Virus record (IMG/VR): IMGVR_UViG_3300030012_003231
Span: 1-21,822 of that record
Reading direction: 5' to 3' (one strand)
Length of the DNA: 21,822 nt
Source: a virus
In this document: positions 5,371 through 13,577 of the stretch, in pieces
Position numbering within the stretch: the stretch's first letter is position 1
Layout: every line of letters starts with the position of its first letter
The notes under the pieces: model-generated
What the model was told of the DNA's origin: nothing
What the model saw: only the letters and a program-made list of their open reading frames with translations
Databases searched by the model: none
Program-made: the position numbers and the translations under genes

Positions 5371-6364
5371 ATGTAAAGAGTGTGGAGAAGACTTTACTTT
5401 TTTAAGAAGCTTACATGCACATATAAAAAAGCATGACATGGTTCTTGGAGACTACTACGTCAAGAATTATGCTAGGAAAGATAAGCTTACTGGAGAACTC
5501 ATACAATTTAAAAACTATAAGCAGTATTTTAGCACATATTTTCTTAACAACGAAAATATGGTTAAGTGGTGCGATACTGCTAAGAAAGCGGAAGTAAAAA
5601 AATTCATTATAGATATTTTAAAAGATAGACAAAAAGAAAAGGAGCTAATAGCAGCTCCGCCCGATATTTATTTAAAGACCGCAGGTCTCCCAGACGTAGA
5701 CACTTGTAAAAGACTTTTCGGTAGCTATAGCCAAGCCTGTGAAGCGGCTGGTTTAAAGCCGATGCTGTCACGGCAGCTACCAGCTGAATTTTATAATGAT
5801 TTTACAGCAACCCGCATACTTATAGACACAAGAGAACAGCAACCGTTAAATTTCAAAAATAGTAGAGTTTTGAAATTAGACGTTGGAGACTACGGTGTTA
5901 TGGGAGACGATTATTCATATACATTTGTAGATCGTAAGTCCTACCAGGATTTTTGCTCTACCGTTACAAACGGCTACAATAGATTCGTAAAAGAGTTAGA
6001 AAGATGTAAAAGTTTAGGCTGCTTTTTGTTTATAGTGGTTGAGACTGCCTTCGATAAGATGGAGGATGAGAATAAAAAAGGATTTAAAAAATTTAAATTG
6101 GACTATGTGTTCCATCAAATGAGAGAGATACAAGCTGAGTATTCAGATTGTTGTCAATTTGTGTTTAGTGGATCTAGAAAAGACAGTGAGTTTATAATAC
6201 CTAAACTGTTAATACTAGGATCAGATCTTTGGTCAGTAGATGTTCAATATTTTTGGAATAAACATATTATAAAAGATGGCTTGGGAAACAGGAGTACAAA
6301 AGTTAAAAAGAGAGTACAAAGATATAAACCAACAGCTGGTAGAAAAAGAGGGGTTTTTGGATGA
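5360..6364 (+). CDS. C2H2 zinc finger / HNH-repeat / ERCC4-type nuclease (334 aa)
   Basis: Three modules are visible. Residues 5-25 form a textbook C2H2 finger (C5-x2-C8, F12, L18, H21, H25). Residues about 103-132 (PDVDTCKRLFGSYSQ, then ACEAAGL) match the repeat often attached to homing endonucleases, with its FGS..A..AAGL core. Residues 152-240 carry the ERCC4/XPF-type nuclease signature: D156 and R158-E159 (IDTREQQP), LDVGDY (173-178) and VDRKS (190-194), the last being the usual (E/D)RK catalytic motif. All likely catalytic residues are present. A structure-specific or sequence-specific endonuclease is expected. It sits between the two terminase-position genes and overlaps the large terminase by 89 bases, so it may serve packaging or have arrived as a mobile nuclease gene. 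Confidence 0.75.
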   Translation: MSFKCKECGEDFTFLRSLHAHIKKHDMVLGDYYVKNYARKDKLTGELIQFKNYKQYFSTYFLNNENMVKWCDTAKKAEVKKFIIDILKDRQKEKELIAAPPDIYLKTAGLPDVDTCKRLFGSYSQACEAAGLKPMLSRQLPAEFYNDFTATRILIDTREQQPLNFKNSRVLKLDVGDYGVMGDDYSYTFVDRKSYQDFCSTVTNGYNRFVKELERCKSLGCFLFIVVETAFDKMEDENKKGFKKFKLDYVFHQMREIQAEYSDCCQFVFSGSRKDSEFIIPKLLILGSDLWSVDVQYFWNKHIIKDGLGNRSTKVKKRVQRYKPTAGRKRGVFG

Positions 6365-8141
6365 GAATGAAGCAAAGATTTTGCTTTATAAGTTCCTAAG
6401 AGAAAACCCGTCTTTCGCCACAGAGTTGTTTACTGGGGTAAAACTCTTTCCTTTTCAGCATATGGCTATAAAGGCCATGATGGAGTCTGATTACTTTTTG
6501 GGCATATGGAGCCGTGGAATGTCTAAAAGCTTCTCTACGGCTATTTTCGCGCTCTTAGACGGCATTTTAAATCAAGGAGTGCAGATAGGCATTTTATCTA
6601 AATCATTTAGACAATCTAAAATGATATTTAAGAAGATAGAAGATATTGCTAAAAGCCCTAAGGCCACATTCTTTTCTCAATGTATAACAAGGACATCTAA
6701 AATGAATGATGAATGGGTTATGGAAATAGGTAGAAGCAGTATAAGAGCTTTACCTCTTGGAGACGGTGAAAAACTTAGAGGTTTCCGTTTTCAAAGAATG
6801 ATTATAGATGAGCTTTTGTTAATGCCTGAAAAAATATTTAATGAAGTGATTATGCCATTTCTATCTGTAGTTGATAATCCAACAGAGCGACAAGAAGTTT
6901 ATGATTTGGAAACAGAGATGATTAAACAAGGCAAGATGACTGAGGATGAAAGAAAAATCTGGCCTAATAACAAAATTATAGGATTGTCTTCCGCTTCTTA
7001 CAAATTTGAATATTTATATAAACTTTATCAGCAATATGAAAATTTAATTTTAAATAAGAACACACAAGACGGGGCGCATAGGACGATTATGCACTTTAGC
7101 TATGATTGCGCTCCAGAACAGCTATATGATCAAAACCTTATAAATCAATCACGAGCTACGATGAGCGATTCTCAGTTTGATCGAGAGTTTGGCGCTGTGT
7201 TTACAGATGATAGCTCTGGATATTTTAAAGTTAGCAAAATGGCAGAATGCACCATACCTGATGGCGAGGGTCAATCTGTTGAGGTAGTAGGTAATCATAA
7301 TGATGAATATATTTTAGCTTTTGACCCATCTTGGTCAGAAAGTGAAAGCTCTGACGATTTCGCTATATTATTGCTTAAATTAAACAAAGACTTAAAGAAG
7401 GGGACTATTGTTCATAGTTACGCGATGTCTGGAGCTAACCTAAAAACACACATAAGGTACATGGCTTATCTTATGACTCATTTCAATATTGTAGCGGTAG
7501 TGGGCGACTATAATGGTGGTGTTCAGTTTATGAACTCATGCAATGAAAGCACTATATTTAAAGATCTTAATTTAAGGTTAGATACTATAGAGGCTGATCT
7601 CGATAAGGTTGGAGATTATGAAAAGAATTTAAGAAGAGTAAAAAATCAATACAATAAAAGTTCAAGAAGATATGTGTTTTTAAGAAAACCAAGCTCTCAG
7701 TGGATCAGGGCAGCTAATGAGTCCTTGCAGTCAGCTTTTGATCATAAAAAAATATTTTTTGCTGGAGCAGCCATGAATGATGATTACAATATTCAGAGAA
7801 AGTCTAGAGTTCCTATAAAAAATTTAAAATTTATAAGAAATGACTCAAATACTAGTGGCTCACCTGGAGCGAGAATGATTGACTTGGTTGAGCATCAAAA
7901 AGACATGATGGATTTAATAAAGGTCCAATGCGCTTTGATACAAGTAACAACCTCTGTTCAGGGAACTCAAAGTTTTGATTTACCGCCAAATTTAAGAAAA
8001 CAAAAAGGAGCTGATAAGGCCAGGAAGGACTCTTATTCAGCTTTAGTGCTTGCTAACTGGATGATGAATGTTTTTTATGACATGGAAGCGTTCGAAGGAA
8101 ATTATGGTCAACAAACTTTCACACCAATGTTTATTTCTTAA
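6276..8141 (+). CDS. terminase large subunit (621 aa)
   Basis: This is the packaging motor ATPase plus nuclease. The ATPase domain has FQHMAIKAM (60-68, adenine-side motif), a deviant Walker A SRGMSKS (79-85) as in T4 gp17-type terminases, and Walker B MIIDE (175-179). The C-terminal RNase H-like nuclease has the first acidic residue in ILAFDPSW (D350) and a second in VVGDYNGG (D411), with further acidic residues after 540 (RMIDLVEH). The length is normal. The ATG at 6276 lies inside the nuclease gene, an 89-base overlap; a TTG start near 6357 behind GAGGGG would shorten the protein by 27 residues and nearly remove the overlap, but ATG is preferred. A 27-residue charged linker around 203-229 precedes the second ATPase half. 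Confidence 0.93.
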   Translation: MAWETGVQKLKREYKDINQQLVEKEGFLDENEAKILLYKFLRENPSFATELFTGVKLFPFQHMAIKAMMESDYFLGIWSRGMSKSFSTAIFALLDGILNQGVQIGILSKSFRQSKMIFKKIEDIAKSPKATFFSQCITRTSKMNDEWVMEIGRSSIRALPLGDGEKLRGFRFQRMIIDELLLMPEKIFNEVIMPFLSVVDNPTERQEVYDLETEMIKQGKMTEDERKIWPNNKIIGLSSASYKFEYLYKLYQQYENLILNKNTQDGAHRTIMHFSYDCAPEQLYDQNLINQSRATMSDSQFDREFGAVFTDDSSGYFKVSKMAECTIPDGEGQSVEVVGNHNDEYILAFDPSWSESESSDDFAILLLKLNKDLKKGTIVHSYAMSGANLKTHIRYMAYLMTHFNIVAVVGDYNGGVQFMNSCNESTIFKDLNLRLDTIEADLDKVGDYEKNLRRVKNQYNKSSRRYVFLRKPSSQWIRAANESLQSAFDHKKIFFAGAAMNDDYNIQRKSRVPIKNLKFIRNDSNTSGSPGARMIDLVEHQKDMMDLIKVQCALIQVTTSVQGTQSFDLPPNLRKQKGADKARKDSYSALVLANWMMNVFYDMEAFEGNYGQQTFTPMFIS

Positions 8142-8166
8142 CTTTTAAAAGTTGAAAGTTAACTTT
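8140..8166. repeat. two adjacent perfect palindromes upstream of the portal gene
   Basis: AACTTTTAAAAGTT (8140-8153) and AAAGTTAACTTT (8155-8166) are each perfectly palindromic and share the AAAGTT/AACTTT half-site. They begin on the terminase stop codon and end three bases before the late-type motif. They could be an operator or a weak hairpin; neither is followed by a T-run. Confidence 0.5.
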
Positions 8167-8168
8167 GG

Positions 8169-8177
8169 AGTGTAATA
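8169..8177 (+). promoter_or_regulatory. late-type promoter motif AGTGTAATA before the portal gene
   Basis: This is an exact copy of the motif at 1123, 3291 and 14017, with 12 bases to the ATG at 8190. No Shine-Dalgarno is present in the interval (TCAATTACTGAC). The leader would be about six bases. Confidence 0.58.
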
Positions 8178-8189
8178 TCAATTACTGAC

Positions 8190-10163
8190 ATGGCTAAAAG
8201 AAAATATACAAAACGTTCTACCTACTGGGATAAATTTAATAAAAAAACTGAAACTTATGTGCCGATTGGTAAAAATGGAGAAGTTCAGCCTGATTTACTA
8301 GGAAATCCATTTTATACATCCGATGCATCATTTAAAGATATCTCTAAAGCCAGGAGGCAATCTAGTAGCACAAGCAGTTTTACAGGCACTAGAAAAAACA
8401 GATCCGCATTTGTAAATTTAAAAAATAGATTTTCAAGCATTGATATGGGTCTTTTGCCTTATGACTATGCTTCTGATGGCGTAGATGTAAGAGATACAAT
8501 AGAACTATGCCAGAAAGCTTACGCCAATGTGGCTGTGTTTAGGAACGCAATAGATATAATGTCTGAGTTTACAAATACAGATATATATTTAGAGGGTGGC
8601 ACAAAAAAAAGTAGAGAGTTTTTTAATGAATGGTTTAAGAGAATAAATATAGTATCAATCAAAGATCAGTACTTCAGAGAGTATTATAGGAGCGGGAATG
8701 TATTTTTATATAGGGTTGATGGCAGATTCAAAGCTGACGACTACGCCAGACTTATGAATCAAGTAGGGTCTATAAATCCGTCTCAAAACAAAATACCTAT
8801 CAGATACATACTCCTTAATCCATATGATATAGTGGCAAAAAGAGCTACTACTTTTTCTGTAGGTGCTTATGAAAAAGTTTTATCTGAATATGAGTTAGCT
8901 AGACTACAAAACCCTCAAACAGAGGAAGATGTAGAGCTTTTCAATAGTTTAGATGCTGATACTCAAAAAGCTATTATAGATGGAGGTTACACCTCAAAAG
9001 GTCTTAAAATACAATTAGATGCTCAGAGGTTATCCTTCTCTTTCTATAAGAAGCAAGACTACGAACCATTTGCTGTACCTTTTGGGTTTCCAGTGCTGGA
9101 AGACATAAATGCAAAGATGGAGTTGAAAAAAATGGATCAAGCGATCACGAGGACAGTTGAGAATGTAATACTTCTTATCACAATGGGTGCAGATCCTGAC
9201 AAGGGAGGAATAAATGCAAATAACCTTGCAGCGATGCAAAACCTATTTAAAAACGAAAGCGTTGGGAGAGTTTTAGTATCTGATTATACAACAAAAGCTG
9301 AGTTTGTAATACCTGAGTTAAATAGAGTTTTGGGTCCAGATAAGTATAAGATATTAAATGAAGATATCAAGCAAGGGTTACAAAACATAGTAGTTGGAGA
9401 AGAAAAGTATAGTTCAACACAAGTTAAAGCTCAAATATTTATTGATAGGTTAAAAGAAGCTAGAAGTGGATTTCTTAATGATTTTTTACAAAGAGAAATA
9501 AAAAGAGTATCAAAACAATTAGGTTTGAGGTCTTTTCCAGAAGTAAAAATGAAAGACATTGATATGAGAGATGAAGCTCAGTTAATGAGAGTTTCAACTC
9601 GTTTGATGGAGCTTGGTATATTGACTCCACAGCAGGGTATGGAAATGTTCCACAATGGAAGATTCCCAGAAGCAGATAAAATATCGCCAGCACAAAAAGA
9701 TTTTGTTGATGAGAGAAAAGAGGGCTATTACAACCCATTAGTTGGTGGAGTTCCTATGGTAGAGGCTAATATAGGAGGTGGTCCAAAGACACCAAGAGAA
9801 GGTGGAAGGCCAGAGGGTACTACTGAAGTTCCAATTGTAAATGCTCAGTATTCCAGGAATAATATTCAAAAAACTATTTATGAAATAGATGAATTTATAA
9901 ATTCAGCAAAGGCTACAATGCTAGAAAATATAAAGTCTGAGGAGCTTTCTGATAGCCAAGAGCAAATGGTTGCTGATCTTTGTGAATCTATAGTTTGCTC
10001 TGAAAGTAAAGAATCTTGGACAGAAACTATGGAATCATGTGTAAAAGATTTTAAAGAAATAGAAAATTTACAAACCTTAACTGAAGTTTTGTCAATTTCT
10101 AGTGAACATAACCTTGAATTATACCCATCAGCAATTCTTCACCATAGTAAGGAAAATTCTTAA
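8190..10163 (+). CDS. portal protein (657 aa)
   Basis: Portal proteins form the dodecameric ring at one capsid vertex through which DNA enters. The segment DTIELCQKAYANVAVFRNAI, followed by DIMSEF and then EFFNEWFKRINIVSIKDQYF and EYYRSGNVFLYR (roughly 95-185), is the typical portal pattern of an alternating helical region with a GNV/F strand. The position directly after the large terminase and before the protease/scaffold agrees. The C-terminal 110 residues are acidic and contain a short cysteine-bearing helical tail (DLCESIVCSES), longer than in many portals. The basic N-terminus (MAKRKYTKRSTYWDKF) is a common feature. The stop overlaps the next gene's start (TAATG). Confidence 0.88.
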   Translation: MAKRKYTKRSTYWDKFNKKTETYVPIGKNGEVQPDLLGNPFYTSDASFKDISKARRQSSSTSSFTGTRKNRSAFVNLKNRFSSIDMGLLPYDYASDGVDVRDTIELCQKAYANVAVFRNAIDIMSEFTNTDIYLEGGTKKSREFFNEWFKRINIVSIKDQYFREYYRSGNVFLYRVDGRFKADDYARLMNQVGSINPSQNKIPIRYILLNPYDIVAKRATTFSVGAYEKVLSEYELARLQNPQTEEDVELFNSLDADTQKAIIDGGYTSKGLKIQLDAQRLSFSFYKKQDYEPFAVPFGFPVLEDINAKMELKKMDQAITRTVENVILLITMGADPDKGGINANNLAAMQNLFKNESVGRVLVSDYTTKAEFVIPELNRVLGPDKYKILNEDIKQGLQNIVVGEEKYSSTQVKAQIFIDRLKEARSGFLNDFLQREIKRVSKQLGLRSFPEVKMKDIDMRDEAQLMRVSTRLMELGILTPQQGMEMFHNGRFPEADKISPAQKDFVDERKEGYYNPLVGGVPMVEANIGGGPKTPREGGRPEGTTEVPIVNAQYSRNNIQKTIYEIDEFINSAKATMLENIKSEELSDSQEQMVADLCESIVCSESKESWTETMESCVKDFKEIENLQTLTEVLSISSEHNLELYPSAILHHSKENS

Positions 10164-11653
10164 TGGATTACAAATATAAAACAACTTTTGATTGTCCAAT
10201 ATCTATCTGTAAAATTAGTGAGGCATCTCTGATCTCTGAGGCATCTTTAAGTAATTTAGCCCCTTTAGTACCTAAAGATATAGACTACAAAAGTAATGTT
10301 GATTTGCTAGGAGTAGCATTTAATGCTGCTGTTGTAAATAAATTTAATAGAAATGGCGATGGTATGGATACTGAAACTGCCATAGCATACACACCAAATT
10401 TCGTCCACAAACCAACTAACATCGAACATGATAAAGGAAAGGTTGTAGGACATATAGTTGATGCTGGATTCAGCTCATTTGACACAAATGAAGTATTAAG
10501 TGCAGAAGAAGTAAAAGATAAAGACACCCCATTTAATATTGCTCTGGGCGCTGTTATTTACAAATCTGTTAATAAAAATTTTACTAATTTAGTAGAAAGC
10601 TCATTAGATCCAGAAAGCAGCTCATACAAAAAAGTTTCAGCTAGTTGGGAAATCGGTTTTAGCGATTACGTTTTAGCAGTAGGAAGTGATGAATTAAAAG
10701 ACGCAAAAATTATTTCAGATCCTGAAAAAATACAGGAAATGAAGGGTTTTTTGAGGAGTTATGGAGGCACTGGTAAAACGGACAAGGGTGAAAGCATATA
10801 TCGTTTAATCAAAGGTAATATATATCCTTTAGGTATTGCTTATACTCTAAATCCAGCAGCTGATGTTAAAGGTCTTTACTCAGAAAAACCTGAAGTAGAG
10901 AAAGTTTTTATAAACGATAAACGTGATAATATTTCACAAAAAATTAATTTAAATGTAAACACCACAAAGGATATACACGCCATGGAAATTGAAAAAACTA
11001 TTTCAGAATTAAAGGAGCTTCTTAACGAAAAGAAATTTTCTAAGGAAGCTGCCGCTTCAATGACGGAAACCTTCTCTCAAGCTATTAAAGAGCGGGATGA
11101 GCAATATCGTGCTGATCTTGAGGCGGCAAAGTCAGAAAAAGCAGCAATCGCTAAAGAATACGAGGATCTGAAAGCTTCTGTAGCTGATCTCGAAGAAAAA
11201 CTTGGTGCTGCCAATGAGCGCATCACTGTTTTTGAAAACGAGAAGATGGCTGAAGAAGCAGTAGCTCGCTTTAACGAAAGAATGGATTCTCTTGATCAAA
11301 CATATGATCTTGATGATCAGGACCGCGAATTTCTCGCAAATGAACTTAGATCTATCGATGAAGATGAGAAATTTTCTTCTTTCGCTAGTAAATTAGAGGT
11401 TCTTTGGAAACATAAAAATAAAGAAGCGCAAGCTGCATTTAACGAGGAAATACAGTCTCGTATCGATGATGAAGTCTCTAAAAGAGTTTCAAATGCATCT
11501 ACTGAAGAGGTAGAGGTTGAGAAGGCTCTTGATGAAGCTGAAGAAGTTGATGCTGGTCTTCCAAACGTAAATGAGGCTGTTGCATCAAACGAAGAGTCAT
11601 TTGCTGACAAATTCAGAGATGCTTTTAAGCGTGAAAACATTGAAATTTCATAA
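10163..11653 (+). CDS. prohead maturation protease fused to scaffold domain (496 aa)
   Basis: Residues about 1-235 look like a prohead serine protease. NFVHKPTNIEHDKGKVVGHI (79-98) offers H82 or H89 as the catalytic histidine, and SYKKVSASWEIGF (154-166) offers S159 or S161 as the nucleophile, similar in order and spacing to the S78/gp21-type enzymes. From about 274 on the protein is acidic, alanine/glutamate-rich and coiled-coil-like, as expected for an internal scaffold that is cleaved after head assembly. Codon use becomes visibly more G/C-rich after the internal ATG at 10982, closer to the major capsid gene. A short duplication, ISEASL-ISEASL, lies at 18-29. The order portal, protease/scaffold, decoration, capsid is the classical head module. 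Confidence 0.8.
   Translation: MDYKYKTTFDCPISICKISEASLISEASLSNLAPLVPKDIDYKSNVDLLGVAFNAAVVNKFNRNGDGMDTETAIAYTPNFVHKPTNIEHDKGKVVGHIVDAGFSSFDTNEVLSAEEVKDKDTPFNIALGAVIYKSVNKNFTNLVESSLDPESSSYKKVSASWEIGFSDYVLAVGSDELKDAKIISDPEKIQEMKGFLRSYGGTGKTDKGESIYRLIKGNIYPLGIAYTLNPAADVKGLYSEKPEVEKVFINDKRDNISQKINLNVNTTKDIHAMEIEKTISELKELLNEKKFSKEAAASMTETFSQAIKERDEQYRADLEAAKSEKAAIAKEYEDLKASVADLEEKLGAANERITVFENEKMAEEAVARFNERMDSLDQTYDLDDQDREFLANELRSIDEDEKFSSFASKLEVLWKHKNKEAQAAFNEEIQSRIDDEVSKRVSNASTEEVEVEKALDEAEEVDAGLPNVNEAVASNEESFADKFRDAFKRENIEIS
10982..11653 (+). CDS. possible nested in-frame scaffold protein (223 aa)
   Basis: An in-frame ATG at 10982 (residue 274 of the fusion, MEIEKTISELKELLNEKKFS) begins exactly where the coiled-coil scaffold part starts. 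AAAGG lies about 11-12 bases upstream, a modest Shine-Dalgarno. The change in codon composition at this point supports a separately evolved or separately expressed unit. Lambda C/Nu3 is the known precedent for a scaffold made from an internal start in the protease gene. Separate expression is inferred. Confidence 0.5.
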   Translation: MEIEKTISELKELLNEKKFSKEAAASMTETFSQAIKERDEQYRADLEAAKSEKAAIAKEYEDLKASVADLEEKLGAANERITVFENEKMAEEAVARFNERMDSLDQTYDLDDQDREFLANELRSIDEDEKFSSFASKLEVLWKHKNKEAQAAFNEEIQSRIDDEVSKRVSNASTEEVEVEKALDEAEEVDAGLPNVNEAVASNEESFADKFRDAFKRENIEIS

Positions 11654-11680
11654 CTAACTAACAAACAATATTAACATATC

Positions 11681-12319
11681 ATGTCTATTAGAATTTTACC
11701 ATTCAGACAATACTCTGATCATGATGTCGTGAACTTATATGCGTTGGATAACAACTCAGTTCTCGATAGCACAACGGACGTAGGCTCTGGCGATGCTGGA
11801 GTATTCGTTACGATTACAGATGGTAACTTCAACAATGATCCTGTAACTTACCAAACAAACAGTTATCTTGGTGACTCAAGCTTCCCGTTTCTTGGTACTA
11901 CAGAGATGTACCCTGAAGTTAACCTTAAAGTCAACGCTGCAACATCTGGACAACAGCCTCTAGGAATTACGCTTAACCAGACAGCTAAGAACGACGAAAA
12001 CGGAGAAAAACTTCTCTATAACCCAACTAAGCAAACTGAACTACAAGCGGTTCTCCCAGGTCAAGCAGTACCTATTGCTACTAAAGGTATATTTACTTTA
12101 TCTTCTAGTGGTTTTGACGGAAGTGCTACTGACTATACTATTGGAGCGCCTGTTCAAATGTCTTACACAAACCCAGGAAAAGTTACTGGCGCTGTGTCAA
12201 ACCATGGACATTGGACTTCAGGACACTTTGGACACGTTATTGGAACTGGTTCTAGAACCAACCAAGGACCAACAAGTGATCAGTTCTTAGGTGATTACAT
12301 CGTCTTACAAATTAAATAA
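11681..12319 (+). CDS. probable capsid decoration/stabilising protein (212 aa)
   Basis: A glycine-, threonine- and asparagine-rich beta-type protein (MSIRILPFRQYSDHDVVNLY at the N-terminus) directly before the major capsid gene, the usual place for a head decoration protein. Motifs such as GQAVPIATKGIF and GAPVQMSY fit the compact beta fold of such proteins, but I do not recognise a specific family. Codon use is G/C-richer than in the terminase and portal genes and like the capsid gene, suggesting high expression. The 27-base gap upstream has the repeated CTAACTAACTAAC and no clear Shine-Dalgarno. Confidence 0.6.
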   Translation: MSIRILPFRQYSDHDVVNLYALDNNSVLDSTTDVGSGDAGVFVTITDGNFNNDPVTYQTNSYLGDSSFPFLGTTEMYPEVNLKVNAATSGQQPLGITLNQTAKNDENGEKLLYNPTKQTELQAVLPGQAVPIATKGIFTLSSSGFDGSATDYTIGAPVQMSYTNPGKVTGAVSNHGHWTSGHFGHVIGTGSRTNQGPTSDQFLGDYIVLQIK

Positions 12320-12330
12320 CCTAAATTTAT

Positions 12331-12338
12331 AGGAAGGA
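12331..12338 (+). promoter_or_regulatory. strong ribosome binding site of the major capsid gene
   Basis: AGGAAGGA ends 11 bases before the ATG at 12350. It is the best Shine-Dalgarno in the window and contrasts with the motif-started genes, which have none. Confidence 0.75.
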
Positions 12339-12349
12339 AAAATTTCACC

Positions 12350-13486
12350 ATGAAAATTACTTTAAAACGCACACCAGAGCAAGTCGAGCTTGTAAAAGCT
12401 ATGGCTTCTCGCAACAAAGCTGTTGCATATGAGGCACAGGTTGCACTAGCCGAGTTTATCGGACCAGTTTTGGCAGAGGTTCTTAACCAAGCCCCAACTG
12501 TAAGCAACTTGTTCCAGTCACTTCAGTTCAATGCTGATGATAATCCAAGCATTCCTTTGGATCTTTACTACAACATTTCCGATGAGGACTATGTTCAGGT
12601 ATACAGCCAGAGCCACGCTGGAGGTCTTCCAACTAACCAAGTTCTTCCAACTTCATCTGAGTTGAAACTTGCTACTTATAGCCTTGATAGCGCTGTAAGT
12701 TTTGATCGTCGTTATGCTGCTAAAAGCCGCATGGACGTTGTAAGCAAGACTTTCACTCGTGTTGCACAGGAAATCTTGATTAAGCAGGAAACTACTTCAG
12801 CTACATTGCTTATGACAGCTGTAGCAAATGCTACTACAAACAGCAAAAAGCACGTTCAAACTAACCAAATTGCTGGCAAGTTTACACTCGCTGACATGAA
12901 TGATCTTCTTACTCTTGCTAAGAGAATCAATACTTCATTCATCGGTGGAACACCAACAACTCGTACTAGAGGTTTAACTGATCTTATTTGTTCACCAGAG
13001 GTCGTACAAGACATCCGCTCAATGGCTTATAACGCCATTAACTCTCAGGATGCAGACGGTACTGCTCCAGGTGGTACAGATGGTCTTGCAGCCCCTGATG
13101 AACTTCGTATGGAAATGTTCCGTAACGCAGGTCTTCCTGAGTTTTACGGTCTTGGAATTATGGAGATCAATGAGCTTGGAGTAAACCAAAAGTTCAACAC
13201 CTTGTTTGATACTGCTGCTGGTAGTACAACTTACACTGATGGAGGTGGGTCAATAACTTTCGACACTACAACTGACGATTTCGTCCTAGGTGTTGATCGC
13301 ACAAAAGACTCATTAATCCGTGCAGTTGCTGTTGACGCTGAGAGTGGTAGTGAGTTTAATCTCATTGCTGATGACCAGTACAGCATCCGCCAGAACAAGA
13401 TTGGATATTTCGGTTCTATCGACGAAGGTCGCGTAGTTCTTGATAACCGAGTACTTGTTGGAAAGATTATTGGAGCATTTAATTAA
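12350..13486 (+). CDS. major capsid protein (378 aa)
   Basis: Assigned from position (after portal, protease/scaffold and decoration protein), length, composition and the strongest ribosome binding site in the window. The N-terminal helix (EQVELVKAMASRNKAVAYEA) is followed by VLNQAPTVSNLFQS and SIPLDLYYN, consistent with an HK97-type N-arm and E-loop, then a long mostly neutral body with PEVVQDIRSMAYNAI and a C-terminal VLDNRVLVGKIIGAFN strand. Codons are biased to TTC, AAC, CGT and CTT more than in neighbouring genes, as expected for the most abundant virion protein. A strong terminator follows directly. The protease upstream may remove an N-terminal piece during maturation, but no cleavage site is evident. 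Confidence 0.85.
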   Translation: MKITLKRTPEQVELVKAMASRNKAVAYEAQVALAEFIGPVLAEVLNQAPTVSNLFQSLQFNADDNPSIPLDLYYNISDEDYVQVYSQSHAGGLPTNQVLPTSSELKLATYSLDSAVSFDRRYAAKSRMDVVSKTFTRVAQEILIKQETTSATLLMTAVANATTNSKKHVQTNQIAGKFTLADMNDLLTLAKRINTSFIGGTPTTRTRGLTDLICSPEVVQDIRSMAYNAINSQDADGTAPGGTDGLAAPDELRMEMFRNAGLPEFYGLGIMEINELGVNQKFNTLFDTAAGSTTYTDGGGSITFDTTTDDFVLGVDRTKDSLIRAVAVDAESGSEFNLIADDQYSIRQNKIGYFGSIDEGRVVLDNRVLVGKIIGAFN

Positions 13487-13510
13487 TCTCTAATACGAAT
13501 CCATTTTAAG

Positions 13511-13542
13511 AAGGTCGCCTCGAAAGGGGCGGCCTTTTTTTT
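13511..13542 (+). terminator. rho-independent terminator after the major capsid gene
   Basis: AAGGTCGCC (13511-13519) pairs with GGCGGCCTT (13528-13536), nine pairs including one G:T, around an eight-base loop, followed by a T-run to 13542. It closes the head operon and probably separates capsid from connector gene expression. Confidence 0.9.
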
Positions 13543-13559
13543 ATTTAATTTATTATTTT

Positions 13560-13571
13560 AGTGTATATAAT
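13560..13571 (+). promoter_or_regulatory. promoter after the terminator: AGTGTATAT motif with TATAAT, leaderless
   Basis: AGTGTATAT (13560-13568) overlaps a perfect TATAAT (13566-13571) that lies exactly six bases before the ATG at 13578. The -10 to ATG distance is identical to that of the left-hand promoters, but no TTGACA-like box is found 16-18 bp upstream (ATTTAA). There is no Shine-Dalgarno. Confidence 0.65.
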
Positions 13572-13577
13572 AAATAT

